Shown here piece by piece: positions 18,185-26,600 of a stretch of 64,000 bases of DNA. This stretch comes from Pseudomonas rhizoryzae (GTDB taxonomy: Bacteria > Pseudomonadota > Gammaproteobacteria > Pseudomonadales > Pseudomonadaceae). The first letter of the stretch is position 1; each line of letters opens with the position of its first letter. The translations under genes and the position numbers were made by a program. The stretch lies in assembly GCF_005250615.1 (NCBI RefSeq), contig NZ_SULM01000003.1, forward strand, positions 186,001 to 250,000. The letters are read 5' to 3'. Under the pieces are notes generated by a model. It did no database searches and had not been told where the DNA came from. It was given only the letters and a program-made list of their open reading frames with translations.

Positions 18185-19066
18185 TCACCGGGTAGCAGCG
18201 TCCTCGGCCTCTTCCAGCAGCACATCGGCAGTGATGAGGTAGTCGGCGTCCGGATGCAGTTCGGCGCCCAGGGCCAGTTGCTGGGCGGCGGCGGCCAGGG
18301 TCGGGGCACCCTGGTAGGTGGCGTTGAGTTCGGCCAGCAAGAGGCCCATGTCCTTGTGCATCAGCGCCGCCGGGAATTGCGGGGCGAAGTCGCCGTCGCG
18401 CAGGGCCGCCAGCTTGCGCTGGTGATGGGGCGAGAGCACCGCCAGGTCGCCGAAGACCTCGAACAGCACCTCGGCATCCAAACCGGCACGGGTGGCATAG
18501 GCCAGGGCTTCGGCCAGGGCGGCGAGACCGGCGCCCATCAGGCCGTTAATGGCCAGCTTGATGGCGGCGCCCTGCCCGGTCGGGCCGACGTGGTGCACCG
18601 TCTTGCCCAGGGTTTCGAGGATCGGCCGCGCCCGCTCCACCGCCTCGGGTTCGCCACCGGCCAGCACCACTAGTTGCGCCTTTTCCGCCTCCGGCGTGCT
18701 GCCGGACACTGGCGCCTCGACCACGGCGATGCCGCGGGCACGACCGGCTTCCTCCAGACGCAGGGCCAGGGCCGGCGAGTTGGTGCTGGTGTTGATCAGC
18801 AGGCGACCGGCTTCCAGCCGGGCCAGCACGCCATCGGGCCCGAGCAAGACCTGTTCGAGGATGGCGTCGTTGGGCAGCGAGACGATCACTACCTCGGCCT
18901 GGGGCAACAGCGTCGCCAGCGGTTCCATGGGCGTGCCGTGGCGCTCGCCGTCCTGCTGATGCTCGGCATAGGCACGGACGGGATAACCAGCCTCGCGCAG
19001 ATTGGCGCCCATGCGCTGGGCCATGGCACCGAAGCCGATGAAACCGATCGAGGGATGGGCGGACAT
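18185..19066 (-). CDS. NAD(P)-dependent beta-hydroxyacid dehydrogenase family protein
   Basis: Member of the 6-phosphogluconate/3-hydroxyisobutyrate dehydrogenase superfamily, 293 residues. The Rossmann motif GFIGFGAMAQRMG opens the protein. Further motifs are APVSGSTPEAEKAQLVVLAGG (substrate-binding) and GQGAAIKLAINGL with the likely catalytic Lys. The ATG at 19066 follows a good CAGGAGT; the frame runs 45 codons further into a MITE-like element and those codons are not coding. The substrate cannot be told. Confidence 0.88.
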   Translation of the reverse strand: MSAHPSIGFIGFGAMAQRMGANLREAGYPVRAYAEHQQDGERHGTPMEPLATLLPQAEVVIVSLPNDAILEQVLLGPDGVLARLEAGRLLINTSTNSPALALRLEEAGRARGIAVVEAPVSGSTPEAEKAQLVVLAGGEPEAVERARPILETLGKTVHHVGPTGQGAAIKLAINGLMGAGLAALAEALAYATRAGLDAEVLFEVFGDLAVLSPHHQRKLAALRDGDFAPQFPAALMHKDMGLLLAELNATYQGAPTLAAAAQQLALGAELHPDADYLITADVLLEEAEDAATR

Positions 19067-19132
19067 GGCGAGACTCCTGGGTAAAGGATGGGTGGTATCT
19101 CGACTGTCCCCGAAGACGGGGGTTCCGCGGGC

Positions 19133-19349
19133 TAGATCCCGCTCAACGTCTCGCGAGCTAGAGACAGACAAGGCGCAACGACCAACGGGAGGAACAGCCA
19201 AAGGCTGTCCCGAAGGGTGAGCGCCAGCGAATCAAAGACCTGAGGAAGCGCAGTTTACGAGTGGTAAATGAGCATTCCGACCGGGCTGGCGACCCAGGGT
19301 CTTTTCAACGCAGTTTGGCCGACGCGCAGCAGACGTTGAGTGGGATCTA
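19133..19349. mobile_element. MITE-like element, copy 2 (subfamily A, long form)
   Basis: 217-bp element. TAGATCCCGCTCAACGTCT (19133-19151) pairs with AGACGTTGAGTGGGATCTA (19331-19349) at 18 of 19 positions. The core is at 19242-19280. It is longer than copy 1 because of an internal stretch with a further hairpin (ACAGCC/GGCTGT). Its outermost TAG on the minus strand is the stop codon of the molybdoenzyme gene ending at 19347. Confidence 0.85.
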
Positions 19350-20102
19350 GATCCCGCTGAACCAGTTGTAGCCCTGGTCTTCCCAGTACCCACCGGGATA
19401 GTCGTTGGTCACGAACAGCGCCTGGATGTGCTTGGGATTCTTGAAGCCGAGCTTGGTCGGTACCCGCAGGCGCAGGGGATAGCCGTAGTCGGGCGGCAGG
19501 GCCACCTGGCCGAAGTCCAGCGCCAAGAGGGTCTGGGGATGCAGCGCCGAGGCCATGTCGATGCTGGAGTAGTAGCGGTCGGCGCACTTGAAGCCGACGT
19601 ACTTGGCACTGGTGTCGGCGCCGATGCGTTCGAGGAAGGTGCGCAGCGGCACCCCACCCCATTGGCCGATGGCGCTCCAGCCTTCGATGCAGATGAAGCG
19701 GGTGATGTCGGCCCGTTGCGGCAGGCGGCGCAGGTCTTCGAGGGTCCAGGTCTGCTTGTTGGCGACCAGCCCGGAGACCTCCAGGCGATAGTCGCTGAGG
19801 TCGATTTCCGGAACGTTGTATTCGGGATAGAAGGCATTGAAGGGAAAGGGGTTGGTGATCTGGCTGGCGGCATAGGTCGGCGCCAGGCGCTCGCGGCCGA
19901 ACAGCCAGGCCTGCACCCGGTCATTGAAGCGCGACATGGACCAGAGCACCTTGTCGACGCTGTCGCCGTCCTGCAGGTTGCAGCCGCTGAGCATGGCCAG
20001 GGCGCCCACGGTGAGGCCCTGCTTGAGCAGCAGGCGCCGCTGCAGGTTCTCTACCTGGCGCTGTTGCGCCGGCTCCAGGCGCAGTCGTTCACGCCGACTC
20101 AT
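19347..20102 (-). CDS. Periplasmic molybdopterin-dependent oxidoreductase (sulfite oxidase/YedY superfamily)
   Basis: 251 residues. The N-terminus has a twin-arginine motif (R22-R23, RRLLLK), a hydrophobic stretch and an LSGC lipobox at C41, so it is predicted to be a Tat-exported lipoprotein. The sulfite-oxidase fold follows, with the likely Mo-ligand C138 in RFICIEGWSAIGQWGGVPL and the C-terminal YPLRLRVPTKLGFKNPKHI. It overlaps the upstream cytochrome b gene by 14 nt. The neighbouring two-component system recalls E. coli hprRS-msrPQ, so a periplasmic repair or sulfur-oxide role is likely. It is shorter than E. coli MsrP, so I do not call it msrP. Its TAG stop is supplied by the MITE-like element. 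Confidence 0.85.
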   Translation of the reverse strand: MSRRERLRLEPAQQRQVENLQRRLLLKQGLTVGALAMLSGCNLQDGDSVDKVLWSMSRFNDRVQAWLFGRERLAPTYAASQITNPFPFNAFYPEYNVPEIDLSDYRLEVSGLVANKQTWTLEDLRRLPQRADITRFICIEGWSAIGQWGGVPLRTFLERIGADTSAKYVGFKCADRYYSSIDMASALHPQTLLALDFGQVALPPDYGYPLRLRVPTKLGFKNPKHIQALFVTNDYPGGYWEDQGYNWFSGI

Positions 20103-20715
20103 CGTTCACCTCCTCGTGCGCCCGGCCGGTGATCATCGGCGGCAGGGTGCGGGGGACCAGGATGACCAGGGCCAGGTGCACGACGACGAAGGCGCCGATG
20201 CCGGCCATGGCGAAGAAATGCACGTAGCGGGCGGTGTCGAAGCCGCCCAGCAGCGCGGCCAGCCCTTGCAGCTGTACCGGCTTCCAGATGGCCAGCCCCG
20301 AGAGCACCACCAGTACCCCGAGGGCCAGCACGCCCCAATAGAGCAGCCGCTGCACGGCGTTGTAGGTGCCCAGTTGGTGGCCAAGCCGTAGCCGTGCGGC
20401 GGCCATGAAATCCCGGCCGATGGCGCGCGGCGACAGCGGTAAAAAATCCCGCCGGAAATGCCCGCTGAACAGGCCATAGAGCAGATAGATCAGGCCATTC
20501 ACCAGCAGCAGCCAGAACACCGCCAGGTGCCAGGCGATGGCGCCGCCCAGCCAACCGCCAAGGGTCGCCCAGGCGGGAAAGGTGAAGGGGAACAACGGCG
20601 AGGCGTTGTAAATCGCCCAGCCGCTCATGAACATGCAGGGCATCGCCAGGGCGTTGAGCCAGTGGGTGAGGCGCACCGGCCAGCGGTGCACCAGGCGCCG
20701 TCGCGAGGTGGTCAT
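20089..20715 (-). CDS. Membrane cytochrome b561-type subunit
   Basis: 208-residue inner-membrane protein with about four helices and potential haem ligands in VHRWPVRLTHWLNAL, in AWHLAVFWLLLVNGLIYLL and in ARYVHFFAMAGIGAFVVVHLAL. It resembles the cytochrome b subunits that pass quinol electrons to periplasmic molybdoenzymes. I start at the ATG at 20715, with GGAGGGG 8 nt upstream. The 14-nt overlap with the molybdoenzyme gene indicates a coupled pair. Confidence 0.85.
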   Translation of the reverse strand: MTTSRRRLVHRWPVRLTHWLNALAMPCMFMSGWAIYNASPLFPFTFPAWATLGGWLGGAIAWHLAVFWLLLVNGLIYLLYGLFSGHFRRDFLPLSPRAIGRDFMAAARLRLGHQLGTYNAVQRLLYWGVLALGVLVVLSGLAIWKPVQLQGLAALLGGFDTARYVHFFAMAGIGAFVVVHLALVILVPRTLPPMITGRAHEEVNDESA

Positions 20716-20741
20716 GGGGTTCCCCTCCATAGAAAGTTGGA

Positions 20742-20762
20742 CGCGGTCGCCAGGCGACCGCG
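20742..20762 (-). other. Intercistronic hairpin between the small periplasmic gene and cytochrome b
   Basis: CGCGGTCGCC and GGCGACCGCG are perfect inverted arms around one base. It lies between the stop at 20770 and the cytochrome ribosome site. With no T-run, it is more likely an attenuator or RNA stabiliser than a full terminator. Confidence 0.45.
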
Positions 20763-20769
20763 CAGCGGC

Positions 20770-21381
20770 TTACATGGGCGGCGTGAAACCGTCCTTACCG
20801 ATGGCCACGCCCTTCACATGCTTGCCATCTTCGGCGGGGAACAGCACCACCTTGGCACCGGGCTTGAGCAGGCTGCGGTCGCCTTTCTCGACGTAGGCGA
20901 TGGGTACGTCTTCCGGCACCACCAGCTGCTTCTCGCCGCCCTTGTATTGCACGGTCAGGGTGCGGCCGTTGGCTTTCTTGAGTTCGCCCACGGTGCCGTT
21001 GGTCATGGTGCCGGTGCTGCCGTCGGCGTTTTCCCAGCCATAGTGGCCTTCGCCGGAGCCGCGCAGGCTGGCTTCGAAGACCGTCACTTCCAGCGCCTTG
21101 AGGGTGCCGTCGGGCTGGGGCGTGGCGGCCGAACCGATGAAGCTGTTGGCCTCGATGCGGTCCAGGTTGGCCTTGGACACGGCGCGGTAGCTGGTCTTGT
21201 CGTCCAGCATCAGGGACTGATGGGCACCGCCGCGGGTGGTGACGTCCAGGGTGTCGCCCTGGACGCTGTCCACGGTGCCACGCAGCGGCTTGACGGTGGG
21301 CATGGGCGCGGCCTGGGCCAACAGGGCACTGCTGGCGAGCAGCAGGGCAAGGGAACCGCGAAGCAAGGTCTGGGTACGCAT
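20770..21381 (-). CDS. Secreted DUF5666-like protein
   Basis: 203 residues with a clear signal peptide (MRTQTLLRGSLALLLASSALLAQA, cleavage near AQA-AP). The mature part is beta-rich, with OB-like strands such as LRGTVDSVQGDTLDVTTRGG and LTVQYKGGEKQLVVPEDVPI. It resembles DUF5666 proteins. AGGAGGCTCC precedes the ATG. It is first in the operon with the cytochrome b and molybdoenzyme and divergent from the two-component system, so it probably belongs to the same response. The function is unknown. Confidence 0.75.
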   Translation of the reverse strand: MRTQTLLRGSLALLLASSALLAQAAPMPTVKPLRGTVDSVQGDTLDVTTRGGAHQSLMLDDKTSYRAVSKANLDRIEANSFIGSAATPQPDGTLKALEVTVFEASLRGSGEGHYGWENADGSTGTMTNGTVGELKKANGRTLTVQYKGGEKQLVVPEDVPIAYVEKGDRSLLKPGAKVVLFPAEDGKHVKGVAIGKDGFTPPM

Positions 21382-21452
21382 GGAGCCTCCTGGGATAGGT
21401 AATCGCCAGGCCACCTTGCGCCCCGGTGCGGGTCGCGAAGATGACCGCCGAA

Positions 21453-21466
21453 TGACAAAAATGTCA
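21453..21466. promoter_or_regulatory. CusR/HprR-like box
   Basis: TGACA-AAAA-TGTCA, a perfect inverted repeat in the divergent intergenic region. It resembles the CusR box (TGACAA..TTGTCA) recognised by this class of response regulator in E. coli. It is 36 nt before the regulator start and 72 nt before the divergent operon start, placed to control both. Confidence 0.65.
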
Positions 21467-21501
21467 CCCCTATCCGACAACCAAAGCCCTACCATGACGC
21501 C

Positions 21502-22173
21502 ATGCACATCCTCCTCATCGAAGACGACCAGAAGACCGGCGAGTACCTGAAGAAGGGCCTCGGCGAATCCGGCTACACGGTCGACTGGACCCAGCACGGT
21601 GCCGACGGCCTGCACCTGGCCCTCGACGGCCGCTACGACCTGGTCATCCTCGACGTCATGCTGCCCGGCATCGACGGCTGGCAGATCATGGAAGTGCTGC
21701 GCAAGAAGCTCGACGTGCCGGTGCTCTTCCTCACCGCCCGCGACGGCCTGCAGGATCGCATCCGCGGCCTGGAGCTGGGCGCCGACGACTACCTGGTCAA
21801 ACCCTTCTCCTTCGTCGAGTTGCTGCTGCGCATCCGCACCCTGCTGCGCCGCGGCGTGGTGCGCGAACCCGAGCACTTCCACCTGGCCGATCTGCAACTG
21901 GACCTCCTGCGCCGGCGGGTGACCCGCGGCGACGAGCTCATCGTCCTGACCAACAAGGAATTCGCCCTGCTGCACCTGCTGCTGCGCCGCGAAGGCGAAG
22001 TGCTGTCGCGCACCCTGATCGCCGCCGAGGTCTGGGACATGAACTTCGACAGCGATACCAACGTGGTGGACGTGGCCATCAAGCGGCTGCGGGCCAAGGT
22101 CGACAACCCCTACCCGGTCAAGCTGATCCACACGGTGCGCGGTATCGGCTACGTCTGCGAGGTTCGGCCGTGA
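21502..22173 (+). CDS. OmpR-family response regulator, CusR/HprR type
   Basis: 223 residues. The receiver domain has the acidic pocket EDD (residues 7-9), phospho-acceptor D51 in [11 protein letters not shown] in FLTARD and K in LVKPFSF. A winged helix follows ([39 protein letters not shown]). The sequence is of the heavy-metal (CopR/CusR/IrlR) subgroup, which includes HprR. The stop overlaps the kinase start, so the two are coupled. Confidence 0.92.
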   Translation: MHILLIEDDQKTGEYLKKGLGESGYTVDWTQHGADGLHLALDGRYDLVILDVMLPGIDGWQIMEVLRKKLDVPVLFLTARDGLQDRIRGLELGADDYLVKPFSFVELLLRIRTLLRRGVVREPEHFHLADLQLDLLRRRVTRGDELIVLTNKEFALLHLLLRREGEVLSRTLIAAEVWDMNFDSDTNVVDVAIKRLRAKVDNPYPVKLIHTVRGIGYVCEVRP

Positions 22174-23552
22174 GCGCCAGGGCGCCCTCGCTGATCCTGC
22201 GCGCCACCCTGGGTTTCGCCCTGGTGGCGCTGCTGGCCGTGGGCGGTGCGGGCGCCTTTCTCTACCACAGTCTGGAACGTACCGTGCTGGAGCGCGCCGA
22301 CTACGCCCTGCTCGGTCGCCTGGCGCATTTTCGCAGCCTGCTCAGTACCGATCTGTCGCTGGAGACGCTGGGCCACAGTCCGCAGCTGTTCGCCAACATG
22401 CTGGGCAACGAGCAGGACGTCTTTCTCATCGGCGCGCCGGGCGCCAAGCCGGTGATCGCCTCCAATCCGCTGCAGATCGCCCTTCCCGACCTCCCCGTCA
22501 TTCCCCAGACTCGGCGGCCGACCCGCGCCGATCTGCGCGAAGGCCAACTGGCCGACGGCACCCGCTGGCGCGCCGCCCGGGTCGCGGTGAACACCCCCGA
22601 AGGCCCGGTGGAACTCACCGCCGCCCATGTGCTGCGCAACGAAGACACCACCCTGGCTGATTTCCGTCTGGGCTTGATCGGCGCCGTGACCCTGGCCTTC
22701 CTGGCTACCGCCGGGCTCGGCTATCTGCTGCTGCGTCGCGGGCTGGCACCGTTGCGGCGCATCGCCCGGCATGCCGGCGGCATCACCCCGACCCGCCTGG
22801 CCGCCCCCCTGGAGCTGGCCGATGCGCCGCGCGAGTTGCAGCCCCTGGTGGAGAACTACAACGCCATGCTGGCGCGACTGGCCGACGGCTATGGCCGGCT
22901 GGTGCAATTCTCCGCCGACCTCGCCCACGAGATTCGCACCCCGATCAATGCCCTCATGGGCCACACCGAGGTCGCCCTGCGTCAGGTGCGCGGCACCGAG
23001 GAATACCAGACGCTGCTGGAATCCAACCTGGAGGAGCTGGAACGCATCTCGCGGCTGGTGGAGAGCATCCTCTTCCTGGCCCGCGCCGACGACGCCCAGG
23101 CGGTACTCGCGCCCCAACCATTGGCGCTGGCCGAGGAACTGGCCCGCATCGCCGACTACTTCGAAGGCCCGGCCGACGAGCGCGGCCTGAGGATCGTCGT
23201 CGCCGGCAGCGGCCAGGTGGTCGCCGATCCGCTGCTCTTGCGCCGCGCCCTGAGCAACCTGGTGGCCAATGCCATCCGCTATGCCGAGCCGGACGGCGAG
23301 ATCCGCCTGCAGGCGGACGGCGGGCGCATCCGCGTCAGCAATGCCGGTCCCAGCCTGGCACCGGAGCACCTGCAGCGGCTGTTCGACCGTTTCTACCGCG
23401 CCGATCCCTCGCGCCATCAGCCCCATGATTCCAACGGCCTGGGCCTGGCCATCGTCGCCGCCATCATGCGCCTGCACGGCGGCCGCGCCGAGGTCGAGCA
23501 GGACGCGCGGGGCATTCATTTCAGCCTGGTCTTCCCGACCGCGGTGGCCTGA
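22170..23552 (+). CDS. Heavy-metal-type sensor histidine kinase
   Basis: 460-residue partner of the upstream regulator, starting at a GTG that overlaps its stop. It has an N-terminal helix, a periplasmic domain of about 140 residues, a second helix ([20 protein letters not shown]), HAMP, the H-box with H253 in [21 protein letters not shown], an N-box ([12 protein letters not shown]) and a G-box ([12 protein letters not shown]). The family senses metals or reactive oxygen/chlorine species; the actual signal is unknown. Confidence 0.9.
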   Translation: MSARAPSLILRATLGFALVALLAVGGAGAFLYHSLERTVLERADYALLGRLAHFRSLLSTDLSLETLGHSPQLFANMLGNEQDVFLIGAPGAKPVIASNPLQIALPDLPVIPQTRRPTRADLREGQLADGTRWRAARVAVNTPEGPVELTAAHVLRNEDTTLADFRLGLIGAVTLAFLATAGLGYLLLRRGLAPLRRIARHAGGITPTRLAAPLELADAPRELQPLVENYNAMLARLADGYGRLVQFSADLAHEIRTPINALMGHTEVALRQVRGTEEYQTLLESNLEELERISRLVESILFLARADDAQAVLAPQPLALAEELARIADYFEGPADERGLRIVVAGSGQVVADPLLLRRALSNLVANAIRYAEPDGEIRLQADGGRIRVSNAGPSLAPEHLQRLFDRFYRADPSRHQPHDSNGLGLAIVAAIMRLHGGRAEVEQDARGIHFSLVFPTAVA

Positions 23553-23692
23553 ACCGCGACCTATCGCTCAAACCACGCAACCACCCGTCACCAAAGGACT
23601 TTTTCCGCTTGCCCAGGCCGGCTATGGGCTGCATCGACAGGCCCACTACTGTACATTCATCTACCTTAGGCAATAAGCAAGGGTGGTAGGCG

Positions 23693-26600
23693 ATGAGCGT
23701 GGATGTCGAACTGGTGCTGGCCGGCAAGATCGGTTTCGCGGCGCACCAGAACGCGGTGCCCGTGCTGCGTGAATTGCGCCTCACCCACAGTGGCGCCGAC
23801 CCCCTGGCCGACCTCAGCCTGACGGTGACGGCGGAGCCCGCTTTCGTGGTGCCGCGTACCTGGCACCTGGAGCGCCTCGATCCCCAGGGCACCCTCTATC
23901 TCGATGATCGCGACCTCGAATTCGACGCCGCCCTGCTCGGCAGCCTGCAGGAAAGCCTGGTCGCCCAGCTGACCTTCACCGTGCGCCAGGGCGAGACGAT
24001 CCTGCGGACGCGGCGCTATCCGGTCGAGTTGCTGGCGCGCAACCAGTGGGGCGGCGTGGACAGCATGCCGGAACTGGCGGCGGCCTTCGTCATGCCCAAC
24101 GACCCGGCGGTGGATCGGCTGCTGGGCGCGGCGGCCGAGGTGCTGCGCCGCGCCGGCAAGCCCACGGCGCTGGATGGCTATGAAGGCGGTTCGCGGCGTC
24201 GCGTCTGGGAGCTGAGTTCGGCGCTCTGGTCGGCGCTGTGCGGCCTGCAGCTGACCTATGCGGTGCCGCCGGCCAGCTTCGAGCGCCAGGGCCAGAAGAT
24301 CCGCACCCCCGGCGCCATTCTCGACGGCGGCCTGGCCACCTGTCTGGATCTCGCCCTGCTCGCCTGCGCGGCGCTGGAACAGGCGGGGCTCAATCCGCTG
24401 CTGGTCATCACCCGCGGCCATGCCTTCGCCGGCGTCTGGCTGCAGCCCCAGGAATTCGCCCAGCTGCTCACCGACGAGGCCGAACCGGTGCGCAAGCGGG
24501 TGGCGCTCAAGGACCTGCTGGTGTTCGAGACCACCCAGGCCACCGCCTCGCCGCCGCCCTCCTTCAGCCAGGCGGTGCAATTGGCCGAGCGCCAGTTGGA
24601 CGACGAGACCTTCGTGCTGGCCCTGGACATCCGCCGCGCCCGGCTGCAACGCATCCGCCCACTGGCGGTGCCCGGCCAACTCGCTGCCACAGCGGACGGC
24701 CTGCTGCTGCCAGGCGAAGCCCTGGAAGAAGCCCCGCCGCTGCCGGCCTTCGACGTGGACGTCGAGGCGGCGCCCACCACTCCGGTCGGCCGCCTGGCGC
24801 TGTGGCAGCGCAAGCTGCTCGACCTCACCACCCGCAATCGCCTGCTGCACGTGCCGGACAATGCCCGCAGCGTGCCCCTGCTCTGCCCCGAGCCGGCCGC
24901 CTTGGAAGATCGCCTGGCCGAGGGCCGGGCGCTGCGCCTGGTGCCGCTGCCGGACCTGGCGGTGAGTGGACGCGACGCCGTACTGCACGAGGCCCGCGAA
25001 CACGAGAATCTGCAGGACGAATACGCCCGCGGCGCCCTGGGCCGTGGCGAGGTGGTCGCCCCGCTGGACGCGACCAAGCTGGACGCGGCGCTGGTGGAAC
25101 TCTATCGCCGCGCGCGCAGCGATCTCGACGAAGGCGGCGCCAATACCCTCTACCTGGCGCTGGGCTTCCTGCGCTGGAAGAAGGCGGCCGACGATCCCAA
25201 GCACTACCGGGCGCCGCTGATCCTGCTGCCGGTGCGTCTGGAACGCCAGAGCGCCGCCAGCGGCATCACCCTGCACCTGTTCGAGGACGAACCGCGCTTC
25301 AACCTGACCCTGCTGGAGCTCTTGCGTCACGACTTCGACCTGGACATCCCCGGACTCGACGGCCCACTGCCCGGCGATGGCAACGGCATCGACGTGAACG
25401 GGGTGTGGAATAAAGTGCGCCGTGCGGTGCGCGACTTGCCCGGTTTCGAGGTCAGCGGCGACTTGCTGCTCGGCCAGTTCTCCTTCGCCAAGTACCTGAT
25501 GTGGAAGGACCTCACCGAGCGCAGCGACCAGCTCATGGAAAGCCCGCTGGTGCGCCACTTGCTGGAGCGCACCACGGAGTCCGGGGCCTATCTCAGTGGC
25601 GGCAGCTTTCCCCGCGAACGCGAGCTGGATCGCCAGGTCACCCCGGCCGAACTCTTCACCCCGCTACCGGCGGATTCCTCGCAGCTGGCCGCGGTACTAG
25701 CCTCGGCCGGTGGCCAGGACTTCGTGCTCGACGGCCCGCCCGGCACCGGCAAGTCCCAGACCATCGCCAACACGATCGCCCACAACCTGGCGCTCGGCCG
25801 CCGGGTGCTGTTCGTCGCCGAGAAGCGCGCGGCGCTGGACGTGGTCTATCGCCGCCTGGAAGCCCAGGGCCTGGGCGAATTCTGCCTGGAGCTGCATTCC
25901 AGCAAGGCGTCCAAGGCCGAGGTGCTCAAGCAACTGGAGCGCGCCTGGGACACCCGCGACGGTCTCGACGAAGAGGAATGGCTGGCCGAGGCCGCCGAGG
26001 TGGAGCGCCTGCGCGATCGCCTCAATGCCGTGGTCGAGCGCCTGCATCGCCGCTGGCCCAATGGCCTGACCCTGCAACAGAGCATCGGCCGCGTGCTGCG
26101 CGATGCCGCCCCCGACACCCCGCGCCTGGCCTGGCCCAATGCCGACGCCCATGACGCCGAAGCCCTGGCCGAGCTGCGCACTGCCGTGCGCCGCCTGGCG
26201 CTGCACGCCGAGACCGGACGCAGCCTGGCGGCGGATTTCGCCCTCTTGCCGGCGCACCCCTGGTCCAACGCCTGGCAGGATGGACTGGTCGGTACCGCCG
26301 AACGGCTGCGCGAGACCCAGCAAGCCCTGCAGCAGGCGCGACAGAACCTGCGTGACGTACTCGGCCTGCCGCTGGCCGACCAGGTGGCGCCCAGGCGCCT
26401 GCTGGATTTCGCCGAGTTGCTGCAGAGCGCCGCTGGCCAGGACCTGGGGTTCGCCTTCGGCCCCGGTGCCGGGGAGCGCCAGCGCCAGTTCGGCCGCGCC
26501 CTGGAGCTGCTGCGGGACTACCAGGCCCTGGAGCGCGAGCTGTCGGTGCCCTATGCCGCCGAAGCCTGTCGCCGCATCGCCCTCACCCAGTTGGAGGGCG

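Noticed and set aside
18185-19201. Longer start for the dehydrogenase gene (to 19201)
   Set aside because: The extra 45 codons run into MITE-like copy 2; the ATG at 19066 has a proper ribosome site and the Rossmann motif starts right after it.
19347-20102. Naming the molybdoenzyme msrP
   Set aside because: It is about 80 residues shorter than E. coli MsrP, has a lipobox and pairs with a smaller cytochrome b; only superfamily membership is safe.
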